Shown piece after piece: positions 15,619-24,489 of a stretch of 64,000 nucleotides of DNA (within the stretch, counting starts at the first letter, position 1; the number at the start of each line of letters is the position of its first letter). Under the pieces are notes generated by a model. The model was not told the origin of the DNA and ran no database searches. It saw only the letters and a list, made by a program, of their open reading frames with translations. The stretch is taken from assembly GCF_013523055.1 (NCBI RefSeq), contig NZ_JAAMQM010000017.1, positions 86,966 through 150,965 on the forward strand, written 5' to 3'. The translations under genes were made by a program, and so were the position numbers. Source of the DNA: Pseudomonas capeferrum (GTDB lineage Bacteria; Pseudomonadota; Gammaproteobacteria; Pseudomonadales; Pseudomonadaceae).

Positions 15619-18390
15619 ATGAGCCAAGCGCCTCTCGTCCTCGTGGACGGTTCCTCCTACCTCTACCGCGCGTTCCATGCGCTGCCGCCCCTGACTACGT
15701 CCAAGGGCATGCCGACCGGCGCGGTCAAGGGCGTGCTGAACATGCTCAAGAGCCTGCGCAAACAGTATCCGGACGGCCTGTTCGCGGTCGTCTTCGACGC
15801 CAAGGGCGGTACGTTCCGCGATGCCATGTTCGCCGAGTACAAAGCCAACCGCCCCAGCATGCCGGCGGACTTGCGCGTGCAGGTCGAACCGTTGCATGCC
15901 AGCGTCAAGGCGCTCGGTTATCCGCTGCTGTGCGTCGAAGGCGTCGAGGCGGACGATGTGATCGGCACGTTGGCTCGCAGCAGCGCGGCGGCAGGCCGAC
16001 CGGTGATCATTTCCACCGGCGACAAGGACATGGCGCAACTGGTGGACGGTCACATCACGCTGGTCAACACCATGACCGGGAGCGTGCTGGACGTCGCGGG
16101 CGTGCACGAGAAATTCGGCGTCGGCCCCGAGCACATCATCGACTTCCTTGCGCTCATGGGCGACAAGGTCGACAACATTCCCGGTGTGCCGGGGGTGGGC
16201 GAGAAGACGGCGGTCGGCCTGCTGACGGGCATTGGCGGCGGTTTGCGTGAACTCTACGAAAACCTCGACAAGGTTCCCGGCCTGGCCATCCGTGGCGCCA
16301 AGTCCTTGCCGGCCAAGCTGGAAGAGCATCGTGATTCGGCGTTCTTGTCCTACGAGCTGGCGACCATCAAGATCGACGTACCTCTGGACATCGAGGTGGA
16401 GGCCCTGGTGTGCGGCGAGCCGGATCGCGATGCCTTGCTGGCGTTGTACACGGAAATGGAATTCCGCAGCTGGATTGCCGATGTCCAGCGGGAAGCCGCG
16501 CAGGTGGGCGAGACGCTCGATCCCGTGGCCGACGCCGAGCCCGTGGCGCGAGTCGAGCCCAAGTATGAAACCATTCTCGACCAGGCCCGCTTCGACGCCT
16601 GGCTCGAAAAGCTGCGCGAGGCGCCCCTGTTCGCGTTCGATACCGAGACCACCAGCGTCGACGCCCAGCAGGCACGGTTGGTCGGTGTCTCCTTTGCCGT
16701 AGAGGCGCACGAGGCGGCCTACGTACCGTTGGCCCATGACTACCCCGACGCGCCGGTCCAACTGGACCGCGACCAGGTATTGCTGGCGCTCAAGCCGCTC
16801 CTGGAAGATCCGGCCAAAGGCAAGATCGGCCAGAATGCCAAGTACGACATCAACATCCTCGCCAACTGCGCGATCGGCGGCGATCTGTCCCAAGGCATCC
16901 ACATGCGCGGCGTGGCCTGCGACACCATGCTCGAGTCCTATGTGTTCGACTCGACCGCCACGCGTCACGACATGGACAGCCTGGCGCTCAAGTACCTCGA
17001 TCACAAGACCATCGCCTTCGAAGACGTTGCGGGCAAGGGTGCCAAGCAGTTGACCTTCAACCAGATCACCCTGGACAAGGCCGGGCCCTATGCCGCCGAA
17101 GACGCGGACATCACCTTGCGCCTGCATCAGGCCCTGCAGGCGCGCCTGGCCAAGACGCCGAGCGTGCAGCCGGTGTTGATGGACATCGAGATGCCGCTGG
17201 TGCCGGTCCTGGCCAAGATCGAGCGCCAGGGCGCGCTGGTCGATGCCGAGCTGCTGGGCATCCAGAGCAAGGAACTGGGCGTGAAGCTGGCGCAGCTCGA
17301 GCTCGAGGCCTTCGCGCTGGCGGGTGAAGAGTTCAACCTGGGGTCGCCCAAGCAGCTGGGCGCGATTCTCTATGACAAGCTGGGCATGCCGGTCCTGAGC
17401 AAGACCGCCAAGGGCCAGGCCTCGACGGCCGAGGCCGTGCTGGCTGAGTTGGCCGAGCAGGACTATCCATTGCCCAAGGTGCTCATGCAGTACCGCTCGC
17501 TCAGCAAGCTCAAGAGCACCTACACCGACCGCCTGCCGGAGCAGATCAATCCACGCACCGGACGTATCCACACCTCGTATCAACAGGCCGTGGCCGCTAC
17601 CGGGCGCCTGTCGTCCAGTGACCCGAACCTGCAGAACATCCCGATCCGTACCGCCGAAGGCCGACGTATCCGCCAGGCCTTCATCGCCAGCCCGGGCTAC
17701 AAGTTGCTGGCGGCGGACTACTCGCAGATCGAACTGCGGATCATGGCCCATCTGGCCAAGGATGAAGGCCTCCTGCATGCCTTCCGCAACGATCTGGACG
17801 TACACCGCGCGACCGCCGCCGAGGTCTTCGGCGTCGCGCTGGAAGCAGTCACCCATGATCAGCGTCGCAGTGCCAAGGCGATCAACTTCGGGCTGATCTA
17901 CGGCATGAGCGCATTCGGCCTGGCCAAGCAGATCGGAGTCGACCGCAAGCAGTCCCAGGACTACATAGATCGCTACTTCGCCCGCTATCCGGGCGTGCTG
18001 GCCTACATGGAGCGCACCCGCGCGCAAGCCGCCGAGCAAGGTTTCGTCGAGACCCTGTTCGGCCGCCGTCTTTACCTTCCGGATATCAACGCGAAGAATC
18101 CATCATTACGCAAAGGTGCCGAGCGCACGGCGATCAACGCGCCGATGCAGGGTACAGCGGCCGACATCGTCAAGCGGGCCATGGTCGCGGTGGACGACTG
18201 GTTGACCGAGAGCGGTCTGGACGCGCGGGTCATCCTGCAGGTCCACGATGAACTGGTGCTGGAGGTGCGCGAGGACTTGGTCGAGCGGGTCAAGGCCGAG
18301 ATCCGGCCGTTCATGAGCAATGCGGCGCAGATGGATGTGCCATTGCTGGTCGAAGTGGGCGTCGGCTCGAATTGGGACGAAGCTCACTAG
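15619..18390 (+). CDS. polA: DNA polymerase I
   Basis: A 923-residue family A polymerase for gap repair and Okazaki fragment processing, close to the 928 residues of E. coli Pol I. The N-terminal 5'-3' nuclease runs to about residue 300 (VEADDVIGTLA, STGDKDMAQLV, GDKVDNIPGVPGVGEKTA). The 3'-5' exonuclease looks active (FAFDTETTS). Polymerase motif A is LLAADYSQIELRI and motif C is QVHDELVLEV. ATG 15619 (MSQAPLVLVDGSSYLYRAF) is the family start. Confidence 0.97.
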   Translation: MSQAPLVLVDGSSYLYRAFHALPPLTTSKGMPTGAVKGVLNMLKSLRKQYPDGLFAVVFDAKGGTFRDAMFAEYKANRPSMPADLRVQVEPLHASVKALGYPLLCVEGVEADDVIGTLARSSAAAGRPVIISTGDKDMAQLVDGHITLVNTMTGSVLDVAGVHEKFGVGPEHIIDFLALMGDKVDNIPGVPGVGEKTAVGLLTGIGGGLRELYENLDKVPGLAIRGAKSLPAKLEEHRDSAFLSYELATIKIDVPLDIEVEALVCGEPDRDALLALYTEMEFRSWIADVQREAAQVGETLDPVADAEPVARVEPKYETILDQARFDAWLEKLREAPLFAFDTETTSVDAQQARLVGVSFAVEAHEAAYVPLAHDYPDAPVQLDRDQVLLALKPLLEDPAKGKIGQNAKYDINILANCAIGGDLSQGIHMRGVACDTMLESYVFDSTATRHDMDSLALKYLDHKTIAFEDVAGKGAKQLTFNQITLDKAGPYAAEDADITLRLHQALQARLAKTPSVQPVLMDIEMPLVPVLAKIERQGALVDAELLGIQSKELGVKLAQLELEAFALAGEEFNLGSPKQLGAILYDKLGMPVLSKTAKGQASTAEAVLAELAEQDYPLPKVLMQYRSLSKLKSTYTDRLPEQINPRTGRIHTSYQQAVAATGRLSSSDPNLQNIPIRTAEGRRIRQAFIASPGYKLLAADYSQIELRIMAHLAKDEGLLHAFRNDLDVHRATAAEVFGVALEAVTHDQRRSAKAINFGLIYGMSAFGLAKQIGVDRKQSQDYIDRYFARYPGVLAYMERTRAQAAEQGFVETLFGRRLYLPDINAKNPSLRKGAERTAINAPMQGTAADIVKRAMVAVDDWLTESGLDARVILQVHDELVLEVREDLVERVKAEIRPFMSNAAQMDVPLLVEVGVGSNWDEAH

Positions 18391-18412
18391 AGGCCGTGGC
18401 AGGCCTTGATAG

Positions 18413-18442
18413 AGCCCGTGGCAGAGTGCCATGGGCTTTCTT
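18413..18442 (+). terminator. polA terminator
   Basis: Stem AGCCCGTGGCA / TGCCATGGGCT with one G-U pair, loop GAG, followed by TTCTT; 23 bases past the polA stop. Confidence 0.7.
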
Positions 18443-18511
18443 GCCGAGAAGGGTTGCATCCTCGTGGCCGGAAACATGGGAAACGCGATTGCAAATAGTT
18501 TCCGGCGCAAG

Positions 18512-18539
18512 GAACTAAAGCGGTTAAGCAAGACTCAGA
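18512..18539 (+). promoter_or_regulatory. AlgU/RpoE-type promoter of ErsA
   Basis: GAACTA, a 17-base spacer, and TCAGA resemble the AlgU consensus GAACTT-N16/17-TCTGA with one change in each half. A start about six bases downstream gives an RNA of roughly 130 nt, the known ErsA size. Confidence 0.65.
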
Positions 18540-18544
18540 GTACC

Positions 18545-18674
18545 TGAATGGCTGGTGAAGCCCTTCGATGCTCCTATGTTGTGTTAAGTGTTGGCAGATA
18601 TCTGGACCCCGCCCTAGCGGTCCGGACTTAGACCCCGAACTTCCCCCTCCCCATATGAAGTCCGGGGTTTTTTT
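18545..18674 (+). ncRNA. ersA: small RNA ErsA (envelope-stress responsive sRNA)
   Basis: It lies in the polA-engB gap, the known location of the 132-nt Pseudomonas sRNA ErsA. The C-rich segment with CCCCGCCCTAGCGG and GGACTTAGACCCCGAAC matches my memory of the ErsA 3' half. It ends in a terminator stem ACCCCGAACTTC / GAAGTCCGGGGT followed by eight Ts. ErsA base-pairs with target mRNAs such as algC and is induced by envelope stress via AlgU in P. aeruginosa. The 5' end is inferred from the promoter match. Confidence 0.78.
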
Positions 18675-18740
18675 TGCCTGCGATTTGGTAAAGCTTGGCC
18701 TTGCCCTCGCCGTCCCGCTTGCGAATGCTCGTCAAGGATC

Positions 18741-18765
18741 GGCAGGCGGCCCGCTCATGCCTGCC
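18741..18765 (-). terminator. hairpin downstream of engB
   Basis: GGCAGGC / GCCTGCC stem with an 11-base loop, 20 bases past the engB stop on the minus strand. Confidence 0.4.
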
Positions 18766-18784
18766 GGGCCCTTCATTCACCGCC

Positions 18785-19417
18785 TCAAACCGCCGGCTTG
18801 TCAGGCAGCTCCATCCAGTTCGCCAGCACACCGTAGGCCTCTTCCAGGCCCTGACGCTTCGGCGCCGAGAACAACTGGATGGTCACGCCCTCGCCCCAGC
18901 CCTTGCGAATTGCCGACTGCACCTTGAGCAATACGCCCTTGCCCGCGCCATAGGTCAGCTTGTCGGCCTTGGTCAGCAGGATGTGCATGGCCATGCCGCT
19001 GGCCTTGGCCCAGTCGAGCATCATCTTGTCGAAGTCGGTCATGGGGTGACGCACATCCATCATCAGGATCACGCCCTTGAGGCATTCTCGACCGCCCAGG
19101 TAGGCCTCGAGGTGACGTTGCCAATGCTGCTTGAGCGGAATCGGGACCTTGGCGTAGCCGTAGCCTGGCAAGTCGACCAAACGCCTTTCATCGTCCAGAC
19201 TGAAGAAATTCAGCAACTGGGTGCGCCCGGGGGTCTTCGAGGTACGGGCCAGGTTGGCATGGGTCAGGGTATTGAGGGCGCTGGACTTGCCGGCATTGGA
19301 TCGACCGGCGAAGGCGACTTCATAGCCCTGGTCGTCCGGGCACTGATCGACCTTGGCGGCGCTGAGGGCGAATTTGGCCTGCTGGCACAGGCCGAGGATG
19401 GGGTTCTTGACTTGCAT
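18785..19417 (-). CDS. engB: ribosome biogenesis GTPase EngB (YihA/YsxC)
   Basis: A 210-residue TrmE-Era-like GTPase needed for 50S subunit assembly. G1 is GRSNAGKS (residues 38-45), G3 DLPGYGYA, G4 TKAD. ATG 19417 (MQVKNPILG) matches the family; the long upstream extension runs into the divergent cytochrome gene and is not conserved. Divergent from the cytochrome c5 gene. Confidence 0.94.
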   Translation of the reverse strand: MQVKNPILGLCQQAKFALSAAKVDQCPDDQGYEVAFAGRSNAGKSSALNTLTHANLARTSKTPGRTQLLNFFSLDDERRLVDLPGYGYAKVPIPLKQHWQRHLEAYLGGRECLKGVILMMDVRHPMTDFDKMMLDWAKASGMAMHILLTKADKLTYGAGKGVLLKVQSAIRKGWGEGVTIQLFSAPKRQGLEEAYGVLANWMELPDKPAV

Positions 19418-19467
19418 GGGATATCCGATGTGGGTGTTGCCAAGGCCAGGCCCGGCAAGCGGTGTCG

Positions 19468-19496
19468 TTTCCGTCTGGATGCCGGAAGTATATAAT
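19468..19496 (+). promoter_or_regulatory. candidate sigma-70 promoter of the cytochrome c5 gene
   Basis: TTTCCG, a 17-base spacer and TATAAT, 46 bases before the chosen start. The -10 is a perfect match and the -35 is weak. Confidence 0.45.
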
Positions 19497-19541
19497 GCCC
19501 CAGTTTTTGTGTGCGCATTATCCCAGCGTAGGATGATGTGC

Positions 19542-19913
19542 ATGGGGCGTCGGTCAGAAGGTTGCGCATCAGAACGCAACGCGGCCCCCAACCCTGAAAG
19601 GTCGTTCCGCAAGGCGAAATGGCTGCTTGTCGTCGGTGTGTTCCTACCGTTCTTCAGCGCTCAGGCTACACAGGATCCCGAGGCGTTGTACAACCGCACG
19701 TGTGCGGCCTGTCACGCCGGACAAATGCCGCAGGCCCCCGAGAGGGGTGATCGGGCGGCCTGGGAGCCAAGGCTGGCGCGGGGTGTGGATGTACTGGCAG
19801 AGCAGGTTGTACAGGGTTTCAAGGCGATGCCGCCGCGTGGATTGTGCATGGACTGCAGTATCGAGGACTACCGTTCGGTCATCCTCTGGATGAGTGGCAG
19901 CCCTGATACATAA
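19542..19913 (+). CDS. cytochrome c5 family monoheme protein
   Basis: A 123-residue exported c-type cytochrome with one heme site CAACH, a distal segment FKAMPPRGLC ending the heme domain, and a further CMDC pair typical of cytochrome c5. The signal-anchor-like stretch WLLVVGVFLPFFSAQA sits unusually far from the N-terminus (about residue 27) if ATG 19542 is used; no better start was found. It is followed 31 bases later by cytochrome c4, suggesting one electron-carrier operon. Confidence 0.82.
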   Translation: MGRRSEGCASERNAAPNPERSFRKAKWLLVVGVFLPFFSAQATQDPEALYNRTCAACHAGQMPQAPERGDRAAWEPRLARGVDVLAEQVVQGFKAMPPRGLCMDCSIEDYRSVILWMSGSPDT

Positions 19914-19944
19914 CATTTCACCCTTAGCCGTGTTGGATTAGCTG

Positions 19945-20562
19945 ATGAACAAATTATTCGTGAGTCTGCTGTTGACCATGGGCGTCGCCGGTGCGGCCAC
20001 TGCTGCGCAACCCATTCAAGGCGATGCCGCCGCGGGCCAGGCCAAGACCGCCATCTGTGGCGCCTGCCACAACCCTGACGGAAACAGCCTTGCACCGAAC
20101 TTCCCCAAACTCGCCGGCCAGGGGCCGCGCTATCTCGAGAAGCAATTGCACGACATCAAGTCCGGCAAGCGTGTCGTGCTGGAAATGACCGGCATGCTCG
20201 ACGGTTTCAATGATCAGGACCTGGCGGACATCGCCGCCTATTTCTCCAGCCAGAAAGGCAGCGTGGGTGCCGCCGACCCGCAATTGGTCGAACGAGGCAG
20301 AGGTCTGTTCAATGGCGGCGACCTGGAAAAAGGCATGCCTGCCTGCATCGGTTGCCATTCTCCAAATGGCAGCGGCATCGCTCTCGCGGGTTTCCCTCAT
20401 CTGAGCGGCCAGCATTCGCAGTACCTGGCCAAGCAGCTTACCGACTTCCGCGAGGGCAATCGTACCAACGACGGCGATGCCATGACCATGCGCGCCATCG
20501 CTGCCAAGTTGAGCAACAAGGATATCGAAGCCCTCTCCAGCTACATCCAGGGGTTGCACTGA
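19945..20562 (+). CDS. cc4: diheme cytochrome c4
   Basis: A 205-residue periplasmic diheme cytochrome. The signal peptide ends near ATAAQ. Two homologous domains carry CGACH and CIGCH, with the family motif for methionine ligation in each half (LEMTGML and DAMTMRAIA). Cytochrome c4 donates electrons to terminal oxidases, including cbb3. It lies between cytochrome c5 and dsbA. Confidence 0.93.
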   Translation: MNKLFVSLLLTMGVAGAATAAQPIQGDAAAGQAKTAICGACHNPDGNSLAPNFPKLAGQGPRYLEKQLHDIKSGKRVVLEMTGMLDGFNDQDLADIAAYFSSQKGSVGAADPQLVERGRGLFNGGDLEKGMPACIGCHSPNGSGIALAGFPHLSGQHSQYLAKQLTDFREGNRTNDGDAMTMRAIAAKLSNKDIEALSSYIQGLH

Positions 20563-20600
20563 CAGCGCTGTTAACCCGGTGTTAATGAAGCAAGGCTAAT

Positions 20601-20666
20601 AAGGGTGGCCCCAGCCGATGCCGCGACGCTCAAGCGAACCGCATCAGGCGCCGGTCACCCTTTTTT
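20601..20666 (+). terminator. large structured terminator after cytochrome c4
   Basis: Outer stem AAGGGTG / CACCCTT and an inner stem GCCGATGC / GCATC-A-GGC enclose a small CGC-TCAA-GCG hairpin, followed by TTTTTT. It is longer and more elaborate than a plain terminator. Confidence 0.7.
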
Positions 20667-20767
20667 ATGTCCGTAACCGGTACACTCTAGAACTTGAGCC
20701 CCATTCGACCTGTCTCAACGTGGTCCAGGTCGTGTCGAGCCCATCCATGACTGTCCAGGAGTAAAGC

Positions 20768-21400
20768 ATGCGTAAACTGATTCTCAGCGCCGCGCTGGTC
20801 GCCGCCAGCGTATTCGGAGTCACCACCGTCCAGGCTGCGGAGCCTGTGGCTGGCGAGCAGTATTTCGAGCTGAGCAAGCCGGTACAGGTTTCCGTACCCG
20901 GCAAGATCGAGGTCGTGGAGCTGTTCTGGTACGGCTGCCCCCATTGCTACCACTTCGAGCCGACCGTCAATCCGTGGGCCGAGAAGCTGCCCGCCGACGT
21001 CAATTTCAAGCGTGTTCCAGCCATGTTCGGCGGTCCTTGGGACGCACATGGGCAAATGTTCCTGACCCTGGAAGCCATGGGTGTCGAACACAAGGTTCAC
21101 GCGGCCGTCTTCGATGCCATCCAGAACCAGCACAAGCAATTGACCAAGCCTGAAGACATGGCCGAATTCCTCGCGACCCAAGGCGTGGACAAGGACAAGT
21201 TTCTCGCTACCTTCAACTCGTTCGCGATCAAGGGCCAGGTGCAGAAAGCCAAGGAGCTCGCCAAGAAGTACGAGATCACCGGCGTACCGAGCATGGTGGT
21301 CAATGGCAAATACCGCTTCGATCTGGGCACTGCCGGCGGTCCCGAGGGCGTGCTGAAGGTAGCCGACCAGCTGATCGCCAAGGAGCGCGCCGCTAAGTAA
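20768..21400 (+). CDS. dsbA: thiol:disulfide interchange protein DsbA
   Basis: A 210-residue periplasmic oxidase that forms disulfide bonds in exported proteins. The signal peptide ends at VQAA. The active site CPHC is at residues 57-60 in FWYGCPHCYHFEP, and the cis-proline segment is GVPSMVVNG. An AGGAG precedes ATG 20768. Its neighbours are two c-type cytochromes, whose maturation also depends on periplasmic thiol chemistry. The next gene starts 12 bases later. Confidence 0.95.
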   Translation: MRKLILSAALVAASVFGVTTVQAAEPVAGEQYFELSKPVQVSVPGKIEVVELFWYGCPHCYHFEPTVNPWAEKLPADVNFKRVPAMFGGPWDAHGQMFLTLEAMGVEHKVHAAVFDAIQNQHKQLTKPEDMAEFLATQGVDKDKFLATFNSFAIKGQVQKAKELAKKYEITGVPSMVVNGKYRFDLGTAGGPEGVLKVADQLIAKERAAK

Positions 21401-21411
21401 GCGGCGATCCT

Positions 21412-22266
21412 ATGCGTCGTATGCGCCCTGGACGTCTTGTCGGCCTGCACGAGCCGCGGGTCAACGAGCATCACCTGCAGACCCCGGGCCTGCCGGCGGA
21501 CGGACGTCTGCGTCTGCTCAGCTTCAATATCCAGGTGGGCATCAGCACCGAGCGCTACCGGCATTACCTGACCCGTGGCTGGCAGCATCTGCTGCCGCAC
21601 ATCGGGCGGGCGGGCAATCTGCAGAAAATCGGCACTCTGCTGAACGATTTCGACCTGGTCGCGCTGCAGGAGGTCGATGGGGGCAGCTTGCGCTCGGGCT
21701 ATGTCAACCAGGTCGAGCACCTGGCCCAGTTGGGCGCCTTCCCGTACTGGTACCAGCAGCTCAACCGCAATCTCGGTCGTTTCGCCCAGCACAGCAACGG
21801 TGTGCTGAGTCGCCTCAAGCCAGACGTGCTCGAAGATCACCCCCTGCCCGGTCCGGCCGGGCGCGGGGCAATCCTCGTGCGCTTCGGCGAAGGCCCGGAT
21901 GCTCTCGTCGTGGTGATGATGCACCTGGCCCTCGGTGCAAAGACCCGTGCCCGGCAACTGGCGTATATCCGCGAGCTGATCGGGGGTTATCGGCATCAGG
22001 TCCTGATGGGCGACATGAATACCCATGCCAACGACCTGCTCGACCACTCGCCGCTGCGCGATCTGGGGCTGGTGGCGCCACAGATCGAGGCTACCTTCCC
22101 GAGCTGGCGTCCCCAGCGCTGCCTGGACCACATCCTGCTCAGCCCAACCCTGACGCTGGAACGGGTGGAGGTCCTGGCCCAACCCATCTCCGACCATCTT
22201 CCCGTCGCTGTCGAGATTCGATTGCCTGACGCACTGACTATGGATACGCTGCCGGTTTTGAGCTGA
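21412..22266 (+). CDS. endonuclease/exonuclease/phosphatase (EEP) family protein
   Basis: A 284-residue member of the EEP metal-dependent hydrolase fold. Motifs are LLSFNIQ at the start of the domain, LQEVDGG (metal-binding Glu), GDMNTH and SDHLPVAVE near the C-terminus. No signal peptide. The substrate (nucleic acid, phospholipid or other phosphoester) cannot be told from sequence. It is the PA5488-type gene, 12 bases after dsbA and just before dgcH. Confidence 0.85.
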   Translation: MRRMRPGRLVGLHEPRVNEHHLQTPGLPADGRLRLLSFNIQVGISTERYRHYLTRGWQHLLPHIGRAGNLQKIGTLLNDFDLVALQEVDGGSLRSGYVNQVEHLAQLGAFPYWYQQLNRNLGRFAQHSNGVLSRLKPDVLEDHPLPGPAGRGAILVRFGEGPDALVVVMMHLALGAKTRARQLAYIRELIGGYRHQVLMGDMNTHANDLLDHSPLRDLGLVAPQIEATFPSWRPQRCLDHILLSPTLTLERVEVLAQPISDHLPVAVEIRLPDALTMDTLPVLS

Positions 22267-22293
22267 TTGCCCTTATCTGCAGCGGATCCAGCC

Positions 22294-24291
22294 ATGACCG
22301 ACGACGCCCAGCGTTGGAAAGAAAAATACCTCGAAAGCATCGATCAGCAGGAAAAACTGGAACGACGCTGGGACGCCCGTCTCGACCTTCTGCGTCGTGG
22401 CCTGGTGCGCAGCACATTAGCGGCGGAAGGCAGCGACAAGGCAGTCGACCAGTGCATGAAAGAAATGCGCGATGTCATTCGCAGCAAGAATATGGACGCT
22501 GCCCTGGCTGGCCTCATTCCACGGCTGGAAAAAGCCGTGCTCGATTCCGAGCAGCGACGCGAAACCCGTCTCACCCAGGTCAGCACCGCGTTGAACGCAT
22601 TGGTCAGCCAGCTACAGGCCTTGCCGTTGCCAGGCGATGTGGCTCGACCCCTGAAGAAATACGCCAAGCAGCTGGACGCGCGGATAGGCCAGACGCGCGA
22701 GCTGCCGCTGTTGCTGGGCGAGCTCAGTGGCTTGCAAGGGCAGGCGCTGATGGTCTTGCAACAATCGGAGGAGTCGGCGCGACCCGGGCTCCTGCAAAGG
22801 CTGTTCGGCAACCGTGAGCACGAGTCACAGGCTCGGAACGAGACGCGACAGGCTTCTGTGGAGGTTGTCTCGCCACCCTCCGTGGCGGCGCCCATGGAGC
22901 AGGACTTCATGTCGACGATCCCGGCCCCGGAGCCGGTACCCGTATCTCTGACGCTCGAGAGGGTCGAGCCTTTTCCCGATACACCTGAATCCCTGCCCAT
23001 GGCAGGCGCTGAACCGCTTGCCGTGCAAGCTACCGAGCCTGCCCAGGAAATGGCCGGGCCTGCCTTGGTCGACGCTATCGAGGTCCCGTTGCCTGAAGGC
23101 CAGGGCTTCTCTTTGCCGCCAACGCTCAAAGCCGAGCACTTTGACGAGAAAGGTGTGCCGGACGCGGGCTCTGCGGTGCTCGATGCAGTGTCCGATTCCC
23201 TGGACGAAGACAGTCTCTACGCCCTGCCCGACGCCGCCGAACCACCCTACAGCTCCGTGGCGGCGCATATTGAACAAACGTTCATCGGCTTGCTCGACGA
23301 CCTCACCCTGCCAGAGCACCACAAGGCGCAGGCCCTGGCCATGCGTGAGCGCGTGGCGCGTGGCCTGAACTGGTACGAGCTGATTCCCGTGCTCGACGAC
23401 CTGGCCGTGCTCATGCTGGCGATCAATGACAGTGGGCAACACGAATTCGAAGCCTATCTGCAGCAACTCAACGAGCGTCTGGAAACTTTCCAGGGCCATT
23501 TGCACGACGCCAGCACAGGGCACGCCGACAACAGCTCCGCCGCCCGTGAGCTCGACAGCCAATTGCGCGAGCAGGTGGACGGCCTGCAGACCAGTGTCCA
23601 GGGCGCCGCGGACCTGGGCAGCCTCAAGCGCGTGCTGGAGCAGCGCCTGGAAGGCCTGCTCGTGACCATGGACCATCACCAGCATGAACGTGGCCAGCGT
23701 GAACAGGAGCTGGCTGATCGCTTGCAGGGCCTGGCCGAGCGGGTTGCCAGCATGGAGCAGGAGGCGTTGGGCTACCGTGAGCACCTCGAAGAGCAACGCC
23801 AGAAAGCCCTGATCGACCCCCTGACCGGTCTCCCCAATCGCGCTGCTTGGGCCGAGCAGGTCGAGCGGGAGATTCTTGCCTGGCAAGAGCACGGCGGGCA
23901 TCTGCTGATAGCGATCCTCGACCTGGACGACTTCAAGCGGATCAATGACAGCTATGGTCACCTGGCGGGCGACAAGGTCCTGAAGATCGTCGCCAACGTG
24001 TTGCGCAAGCGCTTGCGTGGGCGCGACTTCATTGCGCGTTTTGGAGGCGAAGAGTTTGTCCTGCTCTTGCCACAGACGTCGATGACCGTCGGCGTCCAGT
24101 TCGTCCAGATGCTACGGGCGGCCATCGAAGCCTGCCCGTTTCATTTCAAAGGCGAGCGCGTGGTGATCACGAGCTCCATCGGTATCAGTGCCTTTAGAAC
24201 CGGAGAACGGGGCGATGCCGTGTTCAAGCGGGCGGACAAGGCGCTCTATCGAGCCAAGGGCGCGGGGCGCAATCGGGTGGAGCAGGATTGA
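22294..24291 (+). CDS. dgcH: diguanylate cyclase DgcH (GGDEF)
   Basis: A 665-residue cytoplasmic protein. The first ~490 residues contain helical and coiled-coil stretches (about 1-150 and 390-490) and an acidic, Pro-rich linker (about 190-320). The C-terminal cyclase domain has an active-type GGEEF at residues 584-588 and an inhibitory I-site RGRD at 575-578, five residues upstream. It should make cyclic di-GMP with product inhibition. Position between the EEP gene and ampDh2 matches PA5487 (dgcH). ATG 22294 (MTDDAQRWKEKYL) is chosen over a longer unconserved frame. Confidence 0.9.
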   Translation: MTDDAQRWKEKYLESIDQQEKLERRWDARLDLLRRGLVRSTLAAEGSDKAVDQCMKEMRDVIRSKNMDAALAGLIPRLEKAVLDSEQRRETRLTQVSTALNALVSQLQALPLPGDVARPLKKYAKQLDARIGQTRELPLLLGELSGLQGQALMVLQQSEESARPGLLQRLFGNREHESQARNETRQASVEVVSPPSVAAPMEQDFMSTIPAPEPVPVSLTLERVEPFPDTPESLPMAGAEPLAVQATEPAQEMAGPALVDAIEVPLPEGQGFSLPPTLKAEHFDEKGVPDAGSAVLDAVSDSLDEDSLYALPDAAEPPYSSVAAHIEQTFIGLLDDLTLPEHHKAQALAMRERVARGLNWYELIPVLDDLAVLMLAINDSGQHEFEAYLQQLNERLETFQGHLHDASTGHADNSSAARELDSQLREQVDGLQTSVQGAADLGSLKRVLEQRLEGLLVTMDHHQHERGQREQELADRLQGLAERVASMEQEALGYREHLEEQRQKALIDPLTGLPNRAAWAEQVEREILAWQEHGGHLLIAILDLDDFKRINDSYGHLAGDKVLKIVANVLRKRLRGRDFIARFGGEEFVLLLPQTSMTVGVQFVQMLRAAIEACPFHFKGERVVITSSIGISAFRTGERGDAVFKRADKALYRAKGAGRNRVEQD

Positions 24292-24489
24292 GTGGGGCGC
24301 TGGCATTGGGGCAAGCGAGCTCCAGAGGGGAATACGGTGTCCGTGCTGCCGGGCATTGCATGGGTACCGTGAAAGGAGCTGGTCTCGATACCGCGTGTCC
24401 ATCGGGCGGTTGCCAGGAAAGGTATCGCACCAGAGCGATCGCGTTATATTGTAGCGATCCTGACTGACGCTTATGACGTGCTTCTCGTG

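Noticed and set aside
15583..18039. 818-codon open frame on the minus strand opposite polA
   Set aside because: It mirrors the codon structure of polA in a GC-rich genome; the translation shows no domains and polA is certain.
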